A stretch of 64,000 nt of DNA from Valencia hispanica (Eukaryota > Chordata > Actinopteri > Cyprinodontiformes > Valenciidae): assembly GCA_963556495.2 (NCBI GenBank), contig OY747711.1:37406414-37470413 (forward strand), written 5' to 3'. This document shows, piece after piece, positions 24,062-36,720 of this stretch. Within the stretch, counting starts at the first letter, position 1. Each line of letters opens with the position of its first letter. The notes below the pieces were generated by a model. The model saw only the letters and a program-made list of their open reading frames with translations, did not search any database and was not told the origin of the DNA. The translations under genes were made by a program, and so were the position numbers.

Positions 24062-24670
24062 CAGTGAAAAAGTATTTACTAACTTCCATTTTTGGATTAC
24101 ATTTGCTTTACTTTCTTTTTATGTGTGGATTACTTGGATTGTTGCTGACATTTGGCTTAATTTTATTCATGCCCCATTGGAAATATTTAAACTGAGAAAA
24201 ATGTTCCCGTGTTTATACGTAGTAAATGTTTTAGGTCATCAAACAAATTTGAATGTCAGACAAAGAAAACATGCGTACAAAGGTTTTCAGGTGACAATTT
24301 CAGTTATTAGGCTAATACGCTAGTTAAATCAACCTGATCCTATGTTGAAAAAGTAATTGCCCCCTGTGCCTAGTGACAAGTTGTCAAGCAGTGTTGATAA
24401 CAGGCAAATTCAAGCCCAAATTTCTTTGCAGAATTATTTTTAATTCAGTCACATTGGGGACTGTTTGAGAAAGAACGGCCTACACGCCACAACATCTCAA
24501 TTATGTTTAGGTCCAGACTTTGGCAAGGCTACCAGTCAAGACTTGCTGGTTTGGTGCATTGGTTTGGACCATTCCCTGCTGCATCACTCAAAAGCCATGA
24601 ACTGATGGGCCGACATTCTTCTTCAGGATCCTCTGGTAGAGAACAAAATTCATGGTTGTCTGGATCGAAT
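24062..24670 (-). mobile_element. Tc1-family relic, truncated
   Basis: It begins CAGTGAAAAAGTATTTACTA, the end of a fish Tc1 family, and contains GTTGAAAAAGTAATTGCCCC (24340-24360) and later blocks matching the same family (transposase on the minus strand), such as GCCGACATTCTTCTTCAGGA. It breaks off near 24670 without a right terminus. The transposase portion is only a C-terminal relic with no usable frame. Confidence 0.7.
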
Positions 24671-27600
24671 TCAAATGGAACGTTTTTCTCTCCCTGACTT
24701 TTGCTTTATTCAAAAAGTGAAAATCTTTTAAAATGTCAAGATTCTAAGTTTCCTTTGCTTTTACTCAAAACTGAAAATGGAAATGCAGAAAATTTTACTA
24801 TAGTTCTTGTCTTTGAAAAAGTAAAAACTGTCCTCATAAATGTATTGCGCCGACATCACATGAAGTCATTTCTGAATACTTTGCCATGATGGAGTTATGT
24901 GTTCACTGAGGCTCAGTTTGTGTGTACAGGTCTTTTTTGTGTGACAGTCAATAATATTCAATAGCTCCCTGTCGGTCGAATGTGGCTCCCAGCTTCCCTT
25001 TCTGTGGCCAGATAATCTCCACCTGTCACTCCTCATCGTCTGCCTCTCCTCTCACCATTTCTCCAACTCTTTTCCCATTCATTCATCCCTCACCGTTCTT
25101 ATTCATCCAGAGTGATGGAGTTGGTCCGACTTACCGCTGGCTTTCAGTGTGGGTGAACACACACACTCACATGAACCCATACACACAGGCTTAGTGCCTG
25201 CCACTCATTTACCTGACTGAATACCTCTATTCTCTGGCTCCAAATTGACCGTTGGCTGGACAGATGGACGGATGACCCATAGTGTTCCCACTCTTTTCGC
25301 TTCCTTTCTCCCACATAAACACTTACGGTCACAGAAGCCCACAATGAAGGTGTGACCACAGAGCTTTAAGAACACGAACATTTCTGTAGGATGTATTATT
25401 TTCTCAGTATTTTTATTACATCTGCTGAAATGTTCTTTTCTTCCAGTTTGGCAGATTTCAGTTTGTTCAAGGAAATTTAACTCATTTATACGTTGTAAGC
25501 CATCATTTCAGCATCTTTATTGGTTTTTCCTTATGTCATTTATTGACACATTTTTTTGTCTGATGAATGACTTTAACACTCATATCCTTGCTAAAAAGGC
25601 AATGGGTCATACCACAAAGAATATTTGTATCATGTTTGAATTAATCCATGTGCATCTAGGCTGCCTGCATACCAGAGTAATAACACAGCATTGCAAATCA
25701 CATCCACAATGCTGCATGAGAGTTTCCTAACTATTTTCTTATACAGAACATGTTTGTGGTGGCCTTGTGGCGGTAGCAGCACTGGCTATTTCTCCATTAA
25801 GGTGTGTCCAATGACCATTGGCAAGGCTTGGTCATTAGGGAATTTGAAGCAGTGGCCAAACTAACCTCCTGCCAAGGGTACAGCCTCATCGAGGCCAAGC
25901 CAGACTGGCATTCTTTGTAGTGCTTCTGGTAACATGATCATACAAAGAAATCGAAATGGAACAATCTACACTCACGAGAAACAAAGAACTAACAAACAGG
26001 GAAAAAATGTGTTCTGCTCAGGCTCCATGCATATATAGATCGGCATGCACTGTGCTACTCATCGAATATGATGTCCAGCTGGGAAAAAGTGCAAACAATT
26101 CTGAATTGCTCTTTAGAGGCTGTGATAAGTTTTTCAGGCTGGACTCGAAATGCAAAATGTGTTGTACTTTATTTGTCACCCTATCAACAACGAAACAAAT
26201 AAAACATCCCTAGCATCATATCTGGGGATAACGAGGAGCAGGAAGAAAAGCGGCAGTTTATGGGATTTATAATAATTACAGAATAGTTTTATTACAATAT
26301 ATAAAAATAACATCAGGTTTAACAGCTGTTTGATATTTGTTGAATGAGCCCAGAGTGAAAAAACAATGGATGTGATGTACAGCATTCCTTCTGAATTCAG
26401 CAGCCAAGGTATGTGCAGAGTGCTGCATGGAGTTAAAATCCTTGTGCAAAGGGGCACGGCTGACAATGTACAGCGTGTTCTCATGCTGCTGATGAGTTAA
26501 TGGAAATAGTAACTGATGGTCAGCCTCCACAGTAAGTCTACCACTGACTGTGTTTGTACACAAACCTCCTCTATGTTTAGGGAAATTCTTCAGAGGAAAC
26601 ATATTGGTGAAGATGTAAAATTACCAACATTGGGGTTGGTTCACAGCAAAGCACCAGGGAAAAATTCGACTGGTAATAAAAGCACATTAATGGTGTGAAG
26701 AACTGTTACACGTTGGTGTGCAGAATTTCCTGAAAGACTGTCAAAAAAAATCTATCTGCCATTTTCTGTACGTTTATGACAGATCGGGCCTTAGTGTGGC
26801 AAGTGCTGGCTGATTTTCTGTATCATACATAACCGTGCCTCTTGTCAGGAGTCTGCAGGGTAAATCTCTTCCATCTGTGCTTAATCCCACAGAACTAGAG
26901 AGATCCCAAACCTGAATATTACTGCACCTCAAATCTCCTCTCAGTCAGACGCCACTACTCACATCTCACAACTTCACACAGAGGGCTTTGCATGACAAGA
27001 TAAGTTGAGAAGGTAAAGGGAGACAAACATGATCTGTCGCAGTATGCTGAATGGCAAATGCACACATGCATGCATAGTACATATTTGGATAAAATCATAC
27101 CCATGCAAAGGGACAACACACACGTACAGCATGAACACACACAGATGCCTGTACCCACACTTAGCTTTAGACACACACTGGCAGTAGAGCTCATCTCTGT
27201 GCTATCTGCTCTCTTCTCTCTGCAGTAGGCAGATAAGTACTATATCCTAACAGCGAGGAGGAAACACTGTAGTGGATAGGTCTCGTACATCCTCTATGCG
27301 GCCCACAGCTGCTATGTGCAAGTTAGCGTTTCTTGCAAAATCTTGTTTAAATTGGCCTGAGATTCATCATCATCTCCACAACTGAAAATAAATATGGTAT
27401 TCCACTGATTTCTAACTCCCAGGATAAAAGCCTTTCAGCTGTGACTGCTACCAGATCAGCCCCTACCACCCTACTGCAGCTCCACTCCATCACCAGTTAA
27501 CCATCACACCACTTTCATTAGTAACTGGGAGTCTGGGTGGATGGCTAGAACTGAGAAACAGGTGTGGAAGATGAGAAAAAAGGGAAGAGTGGACTAATAT

Positions 27601-27689
27601 TTTAGTATCCATTATTCTGGTGACCTAGAACCAGTGATTGGGTTTTGATCAGTTCAGCTAAAAGAATGTTCAGCCTAACTATTAGCAGA
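24671..27689. other. No supported gene
   Basis: About 3 kb without a recognisable element. A 108-codon minus frame (26276-26602) is the only frame of note. It starts MFPLKNFPKHRGGLCTNTVS, is not low-complexity and matches nothing I know. A chance open frame is the simplest reading. Confidence 0.45.
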
Positions 27690-28496
27690 TTTCTGTGTTT
27701 TTTTTATTGGATAATGCCACAGATGTCCAACTTTTGAGGGATCATGCAATTGGCATGCTGACTGCAGGGATGTCTACCAGAGCTGTTGCCCATGTAATGA
27801 ATGTTCATTTCTCTACCATAAGCCATCTCCAAAGGCGTTTCAGAGTATTTGCCAGTACATCCAACCAACCGCACAAACTGTCAGAAACCGTCTCAGGGAA
27901 GCTCATCTGCATGTTTGTCATCCTCATTGGGGTCTGAACCTGACTGCAGTTTGTTGTTGTAACCAACTTGAGTGGGCAAATGTTCACATACGATGACGTA
28001 TGGCACGTTGGAAAGGCGCTCTGTTCATGGATAAAGCTCTTTTCACTGCTCAGGGCAGATGGTAGACGGTGTGTGTGGTGTCGTGTGGGTGAGCGGCTTG
28101 CTGATGTCAACGTTGTGGATCGAGTGGCCCATGGTGGTGGTGGGGTTATGGTATGGGCAGGCATATGTTATGGATAGCACAGTGCATTTTATTGATGGCA
28201 TTTTGATTGCACAGAGATACCATGACGAGATCCTGAGGCCCATTGTTGTGTCATTCATCCACGACCATCACCTCATGTTGCAGCATGATAATGCGCGGCC
28301 CCATGTTGCAAGGATCTGTACACATTTCCTGGAAGCTGAAAACATCCCAGCTCTTGCATGGCCAGCATACTCACAGGACATGTCACTCATTGAGCATATT
28401 TGGGATGCTTTGGACTGGGCCACAGGCCACAATCAACAACCTCATCAACTCTATGTGATGGAGATGTGAGGCAAAATGGTGGCCACACTGGTTTTC
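27690..28496 (+). mobile_element. Tc1-family transposon, internally deleted
   Basis: It carries the HTH segment (AIGMLTAGMSTRAVAHVMNV, from about 27750) and the catalytic half of a fish Tc1-type transposase. Compared with the family as I recall it, at least two internal blocks are missing: one at about 27870, in the DNA-binding half, and one at about 28420, after the catalytic Glu. Clear terminal repeats are not seen. It is abutted on the right by an L2 fragment. Confidence 0.75.
27713..28469 (+). pseudogene. Tc1-type transposase, frameshifted and deleted
   Basis: The N-terminal frame (27713 onward) reads through the first helix-turn-helix and ends by 27937. The second frame (28059-28469, 136 codons) restores the core with the glycine loop GGGGVMVWAGICYG, the second catalytic Asp in LMLQHDNARPHVARI and the Glu in SLIEHIWDALD. 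The first Asp region around 28025-28050 reads LFMDKALFTAQG in place of LFTDESRF and is followed by a frameshift. This is an inactive relic of moderate age. Confidence 0.75.
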
Positions 28497-28910
28497 TGTG
28501 ATCTCTTCTTTTGATATTTATCAGAACTCTTGCTGCAGCATTTTGGATCAACTGAAGGCTTTTAATTGCATTTTGTAGACTTCCTGATAGTAAACAATTA
28601 CAGCAGTCCAGCCTTGAAATAACAAATGCATGCACTAATTTTTCAGCATCGCTCCTGTACAGCATGTTTCTAATTTTAGCAATATTCTGAAGGTGAAAGA
28701 AGGAAATCCTAGAAACCTGTTTAAAATATGGGATTTGAATGTCATGTCTTGGTAAAAAAATAACACCAAGGTTCTTTACATTATCACTGGAGGCCAATTT
28801 AATACCATCTAAATGAAGTCATTGACAAAACAGTTTCTTTTTTAAAGCTTCTGGTCCAAAGACTACAACTTCTGTCTTGTCAGAATTTAAAAGCAGAAAG
28901 CAGAACAGTT
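28497..28910 (-). pseudogene. L2-type LINE ORF2 fragment
   Basis: The minus strand from about 28800 reads MASSDNVKNLGVIFLPRHDI, then FFHLQNIAKIRNMLYRSDAE and LVHAFVISRLDCCNCLLSGS, then LQLIQNAAARVL. This is the thumb and post-reverse-transcriptase region of L2-clade ORF2, just after the YADD core. The catalytic part and both ends are missing. It touches the Tc1 relic at 28496. Confidence 0.8.
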
Positions 28911-31566
28911 AACACTTCTAACACCCTAACACAGCTGAATCACACATACTTTGCACTCTTTACCTGTCCTCCTTGAGTTATGTCCTTCAAATATACTTTT
29001 ATTTACTTGATGATCACACCATGTTGTTTTCCCATGATTTTTCGTTTTCTATTAAATACCAGTTAATATTTTTAAATTGATGGTATACGATAACACAAAG
29101 GAATGATTAATTGTGAAGATGAAGAAAAATGATACATGGTTTTCAAAGTTATTTACAGATAAAATTCTGAGAAATGTAGCATGACCTATATTCGAATCTG
29201 TTTACTCTGATCCCCTCTAAATAAAATCCGGTTCCACCAATATCCTTTATAAGCGTATTTATTGGTAAGTCGATCCTAGTCAGCACATGGGGGCTCAAAC
29301 ACTTTATTAACCACACATGTATAAAAGAGATCAAAAACTTGCTCAGGGTGCAACTGAGGGATAAATAAAATAATTTTGTCTATGGTGCTTCTGGGCCACT
29401 CTCTTTCTTATGGTACCCTGGGCAACTGCCTATATCACCCATATCATGAGCCGTCATTGGTTTAAGTTCAGGTCTGTTATTGATTCAGCTGTTAAGCATA
29501 ATACATTTAAATTGAAAGACCTATTGTTACTGTTCCAAATATTGCTTTATGATAAAAATAGGTGTTTAAAATGTGAATGTTAATAACAAAGCTTCTAGTT
29601 AATTTGATTTATTTTTAATTATTTTTTGCATCACACCACTAGAATAAATACAGCAGTTCTATGACTGGATACGTTGGAGGAAAAAATGTTTATTTGTGAC
29701 ATGTTTGTGTAATTTATGTTTTTAAAAATTCAACTGGTTCATTTCTTGATATATTTAAAAGAGGGGACCTTTACATTAGGAGTAGCAAAGTTGTTTTTTT
29801 TCATCAGTTGATTTTTAAAAAGAAGTCAAACTTTCAAACTTTATGACAGGAGTCCACATTTTCTGTAGGAAAATATTTATGGTATCATTATTGTTGGTCA
29901 AATAAAGAACTACCCACATGCCTATAGCACGTTTTTAACACAAAATCCCACACTTAGATAATAAGAATAATGGAAGTATCAAAAGAAGCTCTTTAGTGTT
30001 GACCTAGGAAGCCAATAAGTATCTTTAAAAGCATTTTTTCATTGGATTGCGGAACTCTATAGTTTTTTTCTTCTCCACTTCCACGGATACCTAATTGTAA
30101 ATAACAAATGTTAATGGAATAATTCCTCATGTTAAACTCCCCTGTTTCATATAGCTGCATGCCTAATTAAGCAATCCTCATTATAGTGGTTTGCAACTTA
30201 TGGTCAAACCAAAACAAATCACACTTACACTCTTGACCTCTCCTACTAACAAGCTCATAATCCAGACAGCTTGCATGTTGACATTTGTGTATCAGAAACC
30301 CTAAGTGGCTTTACACAAGTAATTCCCTGAGCAGATCAGACAGCTCTCTTATATGTCTGCCACCATGAGCTGCCTGTAGGTCTCTGATACAGAGCTGCTT
30401 GACCTCGGACCACAGAGAGGCAGCCGTAACATTAACAGGGCATTAGTGAAAAGTTTTTTGGCACTCCAACACTGAAAACTCACAACTCAGCCTGAACTAT
30501 CTCGGCTCCATCAGAGTTTTCTTTTCATTTTACTACCCTACAAATCTCCCTGTGACTCTAAAAATGTGTGATCAATTATATTTATTGTTATTTATATTTC
30601 ATATCAAACATAAAAACTAATTAACACAAATCTATTTAGCTACAGAAAACACAAAAACCTTTTCATAAAGATATAATTGCTACATGTAATTGCATGTTCT
30701 TGAATACCTCCTTATAGATACCCATATGTTAACTTGTTTCGACATGTTTGTTTTCGTATTCTAAAACGCTTGAAGTTCCATGATTATTATTCCAAGCAGT
30801 TGATCTGTGGTTTCACTTGTGAGCGTGTTAATGATCAATGATCCGTCTGCAATGTTATGAGGGTTCACGTGGTGGTCAGTCTGTACAAGTAGTTGAAAAG
30901 TTCATGAAACCTTTTCTCTGACTCTTTGTAACCCAGATTAGCCTTAGCCGACCAGGTCACGTATATCCCCATTATAGGTTTTTCAAATTTAAACTCTAAT
31001 GACGTCACTCTCAACTGAAAGCTTTAAGAGTAGCTACTGTAAATGCGTAAGTCATTATGGTAATTTCTCTGGTTTCCTACCCTTGCTTTCTATTGAGCTT
31101 TTGAGCTTTCATCCTGTCTGATAACTGTACATTAATCCAACACATCTTTTCTTCCATGCTGAAACAATAACCTGATTCACTTTCTTTGTGTAATAAGGTC
31201 CAACTTAACTTTGCCATCCAAACAAAGTTTCTACCTTAATGCATTAATTTCTTAAAATACTGCTGCAGAACTTCCAAGTCAATGTAAACAATTTGCTGTT
31301 TAACTTTGGTTTTATTTCATTTATAATCTGCCAGAGGAAACATTTTTAAATAAAAATACACAACACAAATGCATTATTACTTTACTACCTGAGCTTTGCG
31401 CTTCAAATGCAATCCTTGTCAATACCTTTTTTGTTGACATTTTTTCATGTGTGAACAAAATGTGTCAATAAAGGTTAATCTGTATACCCCAACCCCCAAC
31501 AGTTTTTTGTTGTTGTAAGAATAGTTATTTCTTGTTGTAAACAGCTAAGGTGAGATAATCTGTTGA
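28911..31566. other. No supported gene
   Basis: Mostly AT-rich anonymous sequence. The 29340-29460 block (GGGCAACTGCCTATATCACC, ATCATGAGCCGTCATTGG) resembles one end of a fish DNA element, but no partner end is found. 30330-30470 is locally less AT-rich. Confidence 0.45.
30855..30965 (+). repeat. Unclassified duplicated block B, copy 1
   Basis: It aligns with 32428-32545 in the same orientation. Shared parts include GGTTCAC-x-GG-x-GGTC-x-GT, GTTGAAAAGTTCA, TTTTCT-x-TGACTCTTTG or its variant, and AACCCAGATTA, then GG followed by AGGTCA. Confidence 0.4.
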
Positions 31567-32115
31567 AAGGACAATCGTTAGTTGTACACTCCACAAAACT
31601 GGTTTTAATAAAACAGCGGGATTAGGACAGCCATTATTTTAAAAAAAGAAGCCAGACAAAATTCAATATGCAGTTGGGCAAAAAGCAGTGTAGAGAGACA
31701 CAGCAAGGAGTGGGAGACGTTGCTCAGATCAGATGAAACCAAGATGTACCTTGAACACATCATCCCTACAGTTACACATGGTGGTGGCAGCATTATGCTG
31801 TGAGGATGCTTTGCTTCAGTGGTTGGAAAGATTGATAGAGATAAATGCAAGGTAATCCTGGAAGAAGACCTACTATAGGCTGCAAAGGAGGTTCACCTTA
31901 CTGACAGCACTAAACACAAAACGGAATGGCTTTATAGAATAGTTTTGATTAAGTAGTATAAGTCAAAACCTGAATTCCAATAATTATTGTTGGTAAGATT
32001 CAATATTTCATGTTCAGAGACTCTCTCCTTTGTGTCTGACTGAGCTTGAGCTGTTTTTGCAAACAAAAATCCCTAACGATTTCCAGTGAAAGGCGGTTCT
32101 GGTCACAGTGCGGAG
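31567..32115 (+). pseudogene. Degenerate Tc1-family transposase relic
   Basis: In order, the sequence keeps TAGTTGTACACTCCACAAAA (HTH end), GCTCAGATCAGATGAAACCA (first-Asp motif, SDETK), ACACATGGTGGTGGCAGCAT (HGGGSIM loop) and, after a gap, GACTGAGCTTGAGCTGTTTT (C-terminal region). All lie in the order of a Tc1 transposase on the plus strand. Stops and indels are frequent and no terminal repeat is seen. Confidence 0.7.
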
Positions 32116-32427
32116 AGATCCTTCACATCTCAACTGACTTCATAAAGCTTATTTTGTCTTTACTTTAAAGGAAATAAACTAGAAATGGTATAAAATTATA
32201 TTTTAGTTCCCTTTATTTTTGCTGTAAAAAGGCCCAAGGGCACTGAAATATTTTTCATATGGTACATTTATCTAACATATATGTTTTTAGTTTGAATTTC
32301 CAGCTTTTATACATAGGATATCAGACATCTTAAACAAAAGCTGAGACAATGTTGGGATCTATTTCCATCCATTAGTGGGAGTGCTAATCCATGGCACACC
32401 TGTATGTGTTAAGTAAGCTGTAGAGCT

Positions 32428-32545
32428 GTTGGTTCACCAGGAGGTCGGTGCCTGGAAACGGTTGAAAAGTTCAGACAGTGTTTTCTTTCTCTTTCTTGAA
32501 CCCTGTCTAACCCAGATTAAACCTTGGTTGGGAAGGTCATGGTCA
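32428..32545 (+). repeat. Unclassified duplicated block B, copy 2
   Basis: Counterpart of 30855-30965, 1.6 kb downstream. Confidence 0.4.
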
Positions 32546-32837
32546 GCCATCTTGTAGGTGGACTCTACACCCTTTTAAATATCCGTTTTGTTAAAGATAG
32601 TATCTAAATAATAACAAATATTAAGAATAAAATCAGATGTATCCTTTTGATTTTGGATTTTTTTTTCATGTATCCTTTTAATTTTGGATACATGAAAGCT
32701 GCTTCTTTTTGATTTTTTTTATTTATGTTTCCACAGCTCATGTCTGTGTTTTTCGTCAAATAACACTGCCTTTTATCCTTGCATACAGAGTTTGAATAGC
32801 AAATTAATTTTAATCAATCAATCAGTGCAGTTTCAAT

Positions 32838-33290
32838 TCAATTCAGTTTATTTATATAGCACAAATTCACAACACATATCTCAAGGGAATTTACAAGAAA
32901 ACATTCATTCCAATTAATCCTTCCGTTCATTATTCCAGTTAAAAAAGTTTCTATCTAAGGAAACCCAGCAGATTGCATAGAGTCATTGACTTGCATTATT
33001 CACTCCTCCTGGATGTACATGTAGCGATAGTAGACAGTTGCCTTCGTGGTCGTTGACTTCACAGCAATCTATCATACTGAACAAGCATGTAGCGACAGTG
33101 GAGAGGGACTAAACTCTCATTTAACAGGAAGAAACCTCCAGCAGAACCTAGCTCAGTACAAGCAGAGACACAAAAACGACAAAAGAACTGATGCCTGAGT
33201 AATTTCTATGTTAAATGTCTCATTCACTTGTTTTTTTCAATTAATTTTTTGTGGTCTCTAGCCCAGTTAGGCAGAGAGCTCCCACAGAGG
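32838..33290 (-). repeat. L2-like LINE 3' UTR fragment
   Basis: The plus strand starts CAGTTTATTTATATAGCACA and contains CACTCCTCCTGGATGTACAT, CATGTAGCGACAGTGGAGAG, AGGAAGAAACCTCCAGCAGA and CCCAGTTAGGCAGAGAGCTC. This is the reverse complement of a very common 3' UTR in fish L2-like retroposons. Part of the CATGTAGCGA segment occurs twice (33020 and 33090), suggesting an internal duplication of about 70 bases. Confidence 0.7.
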
Positions 33291-33671
33291 AAACACTGGA
33301 AGAAAGATTAAAATAACTGGTTAAAATATGAAAATAAACAGTGGATAAATATGATAAGACTAAGTAGTAAAACAATGATAAAATATAAGCAATTAAAAAC
33401 ATCACTCCTCACCTTCATCTTTCAAAATACCTGTCCTTTAAAGCTACTGTCCGGAGTATTTGAGGGAGATAGAGAGATTTTTTTGAATCCCACTATCAAG
33501 TCCTCTCCCAAAACATCCCACTGCTCCCTATGGCCCCAACTCATCTTAAAACAGATTTCAAAAATGGTAACATTTCTTCAGTTGAGGTGATCAGAATTCT
33601 GCAAAACTCTCTGAACGAGGGCTATTCTGATTGCTTCAGCAGAAGGAAATAACATACACAAAACAAGGCAT

Positions 33672-33795
33672 GACTATTTTATTTGTACAGTATAGCACAC
33701 TTTCAACAACAAGGTAATTCAAGGTGCTTTACATGATTAGGGGATAAACTAAAAACAGCAATAAAGCATAAAACACACACAGAGCAAATGATATA
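33672..33795 (-). repeat. Inverted L2 tail at the 5' side of L2 copy 1
   Basis: Read in reverse, this is close to the 3' UTR end of the L2 copy at 59620-59715: TTTATCCCCTAATCATGTAA, then AGCACCTTGAATTACCTTGT and a TTGAAAGTGTG stretch before AAATAAA. It points opposite to the LINE that follows. A related inverted piece lies inside L2 copy 2 at 54735-54890. Confidence 0.65.
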
Positions 33796-33909
33796 TGAAA
33801 AAAAAGGCAGATCTAAATGAAAAAATCATTCAAGTCATTGCAATCAAGAGAAAACGCACTTATATTAAAACAAATCTCAAATGGATCACCTTTCGGAAGG
33901 TTCAGCTAC

Positions 33910-36690
33910 CGATTATCAAATCACTTAAGTTGGCTTCATTAAATATTAGGTCTTTATCAGGAAAGTCACTCCTAATCAATGAATTCATCACTGAACATAA
34001 AATACATGCCCTTTTTTATCAGAAACCTGGCTATATGTAAATAATGAAACATCTGTACTGATAGAATTTACTCCTCCAAATTACAATTTCTTAAGTGAGA
34101 GCAGGAAACACAGACGAGGTGGAGGTGTAGCCACAATTTTTCATAACTCAATGAACTTTAAAAAGGTATCCCTGGGCATATTTGACTCTTTTGAATACCT
34201 AGCCACCCAGATAAATGAGCCTAAAAAAGCTCTATTTCTAAGTTTATATAAACCCCCAATACTTAACTCTAACTTCTTTAATGATTTCAGCGACCTTCTT
34301 TCCGTAACATGTGTCTATTATGAACAATTAATCATTGTGGGGGACTTCAACATCCATACTGACAACCCCCAGGATAGACTAACTAAAACATTAAGTGACA
34401 CTCTTCACAACTTCGGCCTGACCCAGCATGTCAAACAACCAATACACAATAGAGGACACACTCTGGACTTAATTATCTGGAAAGGTTTAAATGTATCTGG
34501 GATCTCGGTAATTGATATTGCTTTATCTGACCAATTCTGTGTTTTCTTTGAAGGTACCAAGCCACAGTGAGATAACTAAAAAAGCGTTTTCTTTGGGACA
34601 GTTCAGTTGAAACCTTTAAACGTATTTACCCTTCCACCACATCCCTCTCATCTCCCAACTCCAACTCAGTGAACAAGCTGGTAGATAATTTCCTCGTGAA
34701 AATCTCAGATATCATTGCTCCGACTAAAGTGAAAGTAGTCTCTCGTAGAAAGAAGTCTCAGTGGACAAGCAATCCACTGGTACGTGGAAAACTCGACTCC
34801 AGGTTCACTGTGAGACTGAACAGATATCAGTTATCTTTAAAAGAAGCTAGGGAAGCTTTCTTTTCTTAAATCATTAACAGAAACCTTAATAATGCACGGA
34901 CTCTATTTGCAACAGTGGAAAGACTAACTAATCCTCCAGTGACAGTAGTCCCTGAACTAAATTCTGCCAGGGCCTGCAATGCATTGGCCAGCTTTTTCAC
35001 TGAAAAGGTTATAACAATTAGACGGGCAGTCTGTACCGCAGCACCAAACCGACCACCAATGTTATACCCAACTAACACCAATGTAGAAAAAATGTCAGAA
35101 TTCCACGAATTAAACCAAAAAAACCTAGAAGAAACCATTAACCAATTAAGCTCCTCCTCCTGCTGTCTTGATGTCCTACCCACAGCTTTCCTTAAGAAAG
35201 TTTTCCCTGTCATTGGGTCGAATCTGATTAAAATAGTGAACTTATCCCTGCTATCAGGTGTCTTCCCCCAGGCTTTAAAAACAGCAGTTATTAAACCACT
35301 GCTAAAAAAGAATAATCTGGACAACACGTTAATGCAGAACTACAGGCCAATTTCTAATCTTCCATTCATCAGTAAAATTATAGAAAAAGCTGTGTTCCGC
35401 AGTTTCAGCTTCATAGCAATGACTAATCGCTTTTATTTTTTCCCCTCTGGTTTCCATGCTCACCACAGCACCGAGACTACCTTCCTCAAAGTTTTCAATG
35501 ACATCCGCATAAATACAGACTGTGGTAGAACCACAGTGCTAGTTCTGTTGGACCTCAGTGCAGCATTTGACGCTGTTGATCACGAAATACTATTAGAACG
35601 ACTGGAGAGCTAAGCTTTGAAAATGAAAGCTGGAAAGAGAAAATGGATGTAGAAAAGGGAATAACATTTTCATATGTATGAAAAGGAAAGATATTTACAA
35701 TCTCATTTATTAATTGTTATTTAATTCACCATTTTGAAATAGGATTTGAAAAACATTTTCAAATCACAGTATTTAATAATCAAATAATGAATACAATTTG
35801 CAATTCCTCTTTAGTATTTCAATTTAAAATGTGTAATTACAAAATGCTTTTCAAATTTGTCTTTTTTTGTATGGATTAATTGTTGAATTTGAAATTATAT
35901 TTAGCAATCTATATTTTTAATTCACAATTAAGCACTCCTCGTCAAAATGCTGTATTGCTTCTCCAATGACCCCCGTAGTCCACCATAAAGAACAAGGACT
36001 TCTTTGTTTCAATAGGAAATTTTTCATCAGAACGAACAGAAATCACTTGTGGGGTGCCCCAGGGCTACATCCTGGGGCCATTCTTATTTAATATCTACAT
36101 GCTCCCACTAGCCCAGATTATAACAACCAATAAGATTAGCTACCATAACTATGTAGATGATACTCAGCTCTACATTAGAATGTCACCAGGTGACTTTGAA
36201 CCCATCTAAACCCTAAGTAAATACATCCATTGAGCAAATCAATGGATTGATGTGCCATAACTTTCTCCAGCTGAACAGAAACAAAACAGAAGTAATTACT
36301 CTTGGACCTAAAGAGGAACGATCAACAGTCAGCACACAGCTTCAGTTAATACAGCTAAAAACTACTGATCCGGCCCGAAACCTAGGTGTAGTAATAGACT
36401 CAGACCTGAACCTCCTGGGTCACATAAAGCGAATAACAAGGTCAGCCTTCTATCACCTGAAGAACATTTCTAGGATTAAAGGACTGATGTTGCAACAGGA
36501 CCTCGAAAAACTCATCCATGCATTTATCTTTAGTCTGATTGATTACTGTAACAGCTTTCTCCCAGGTCTGCCTAAAAGGTCAATCAGACAGCAGCAGTTG
36601 ATCAAGAACGCTGCTGCTCATGTCCTCACTAGAACCAGGAAAGTAGAGCACATCACCCCAGTTCTAAAGTCCTTACACTGGCTCCCTGTG
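33910..36690 (+). pseudogene. L2 ORF2 (AP endonuclease plus reverse transcriptase), broken
   Basis: This protein would nick the target and copy its own RNA. The endonuclease opens with LASLNIRSLSGKSLLINEFI (about 33929), keeps LIIVGDFNIHTDNP (about 34330) and ends with IALSDQF, where the active-site SDH has become SDQ. The reverse transcriptase shows YRPISNLPFISKIIEKAVF, the first Asp motif [20 protein letters not shown], then after the insertion the fingers motif [17 protein letters not shown] and the catalytic YVDDTQLY (about 36150). The thumb ([20 protein letters not shown]) runs to [10 protein letters not shown] at about 36690. Several stops and frameshifts make it inactive. Confidence 0.85.
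35614..35983. mobile_element. Unclassified insertion inside L2 copy 1
   Basis: The LINE reads to ERLES at 35613 and resumes near 35984 at the segment before [13 protein letters not shown]. Copy 2 has no such block at this site. The intervening 370 bases are AT-rich, without coding or clear terminal repeats. A few LINE codons between the two sides are also missing, so a deletion may have accompanied the event. Confidence 0.55.
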
Positions 36691-36720
36691 CCTTGCCTAA
36701 ACACATGGGTTTTTAGACAG

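Larger units (their letters stand above)
33860..36716 (+). mobile_element. L2-clade LINE, copy 1, dead
   Basis: A non-LTR retrotransposon on the plus strand with the normal order of endonuclease then reverse transcriptase. The 5' UTR is not recognisable, and an unrelated block (35614-35983) interrupts it in the middle. The 3' end stops early, at 36690-36716, before the C-terminus and tail. Compared with copy 2 (54498-59715) it keeps a longer continuous endonuclease region. Confidence 0.85.

Noticed and set aside
26276..26602. 108-codon minus-strand frame
   Set aside because: Not low-complexity, but no domain, no splice signals and no homologous copy in the window; kept only as a note.
34866..35327. 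153-codon minus-strand open frame
   Set aside because: Antisense shadow of the L2 reverse transcriptase on the plus strand.
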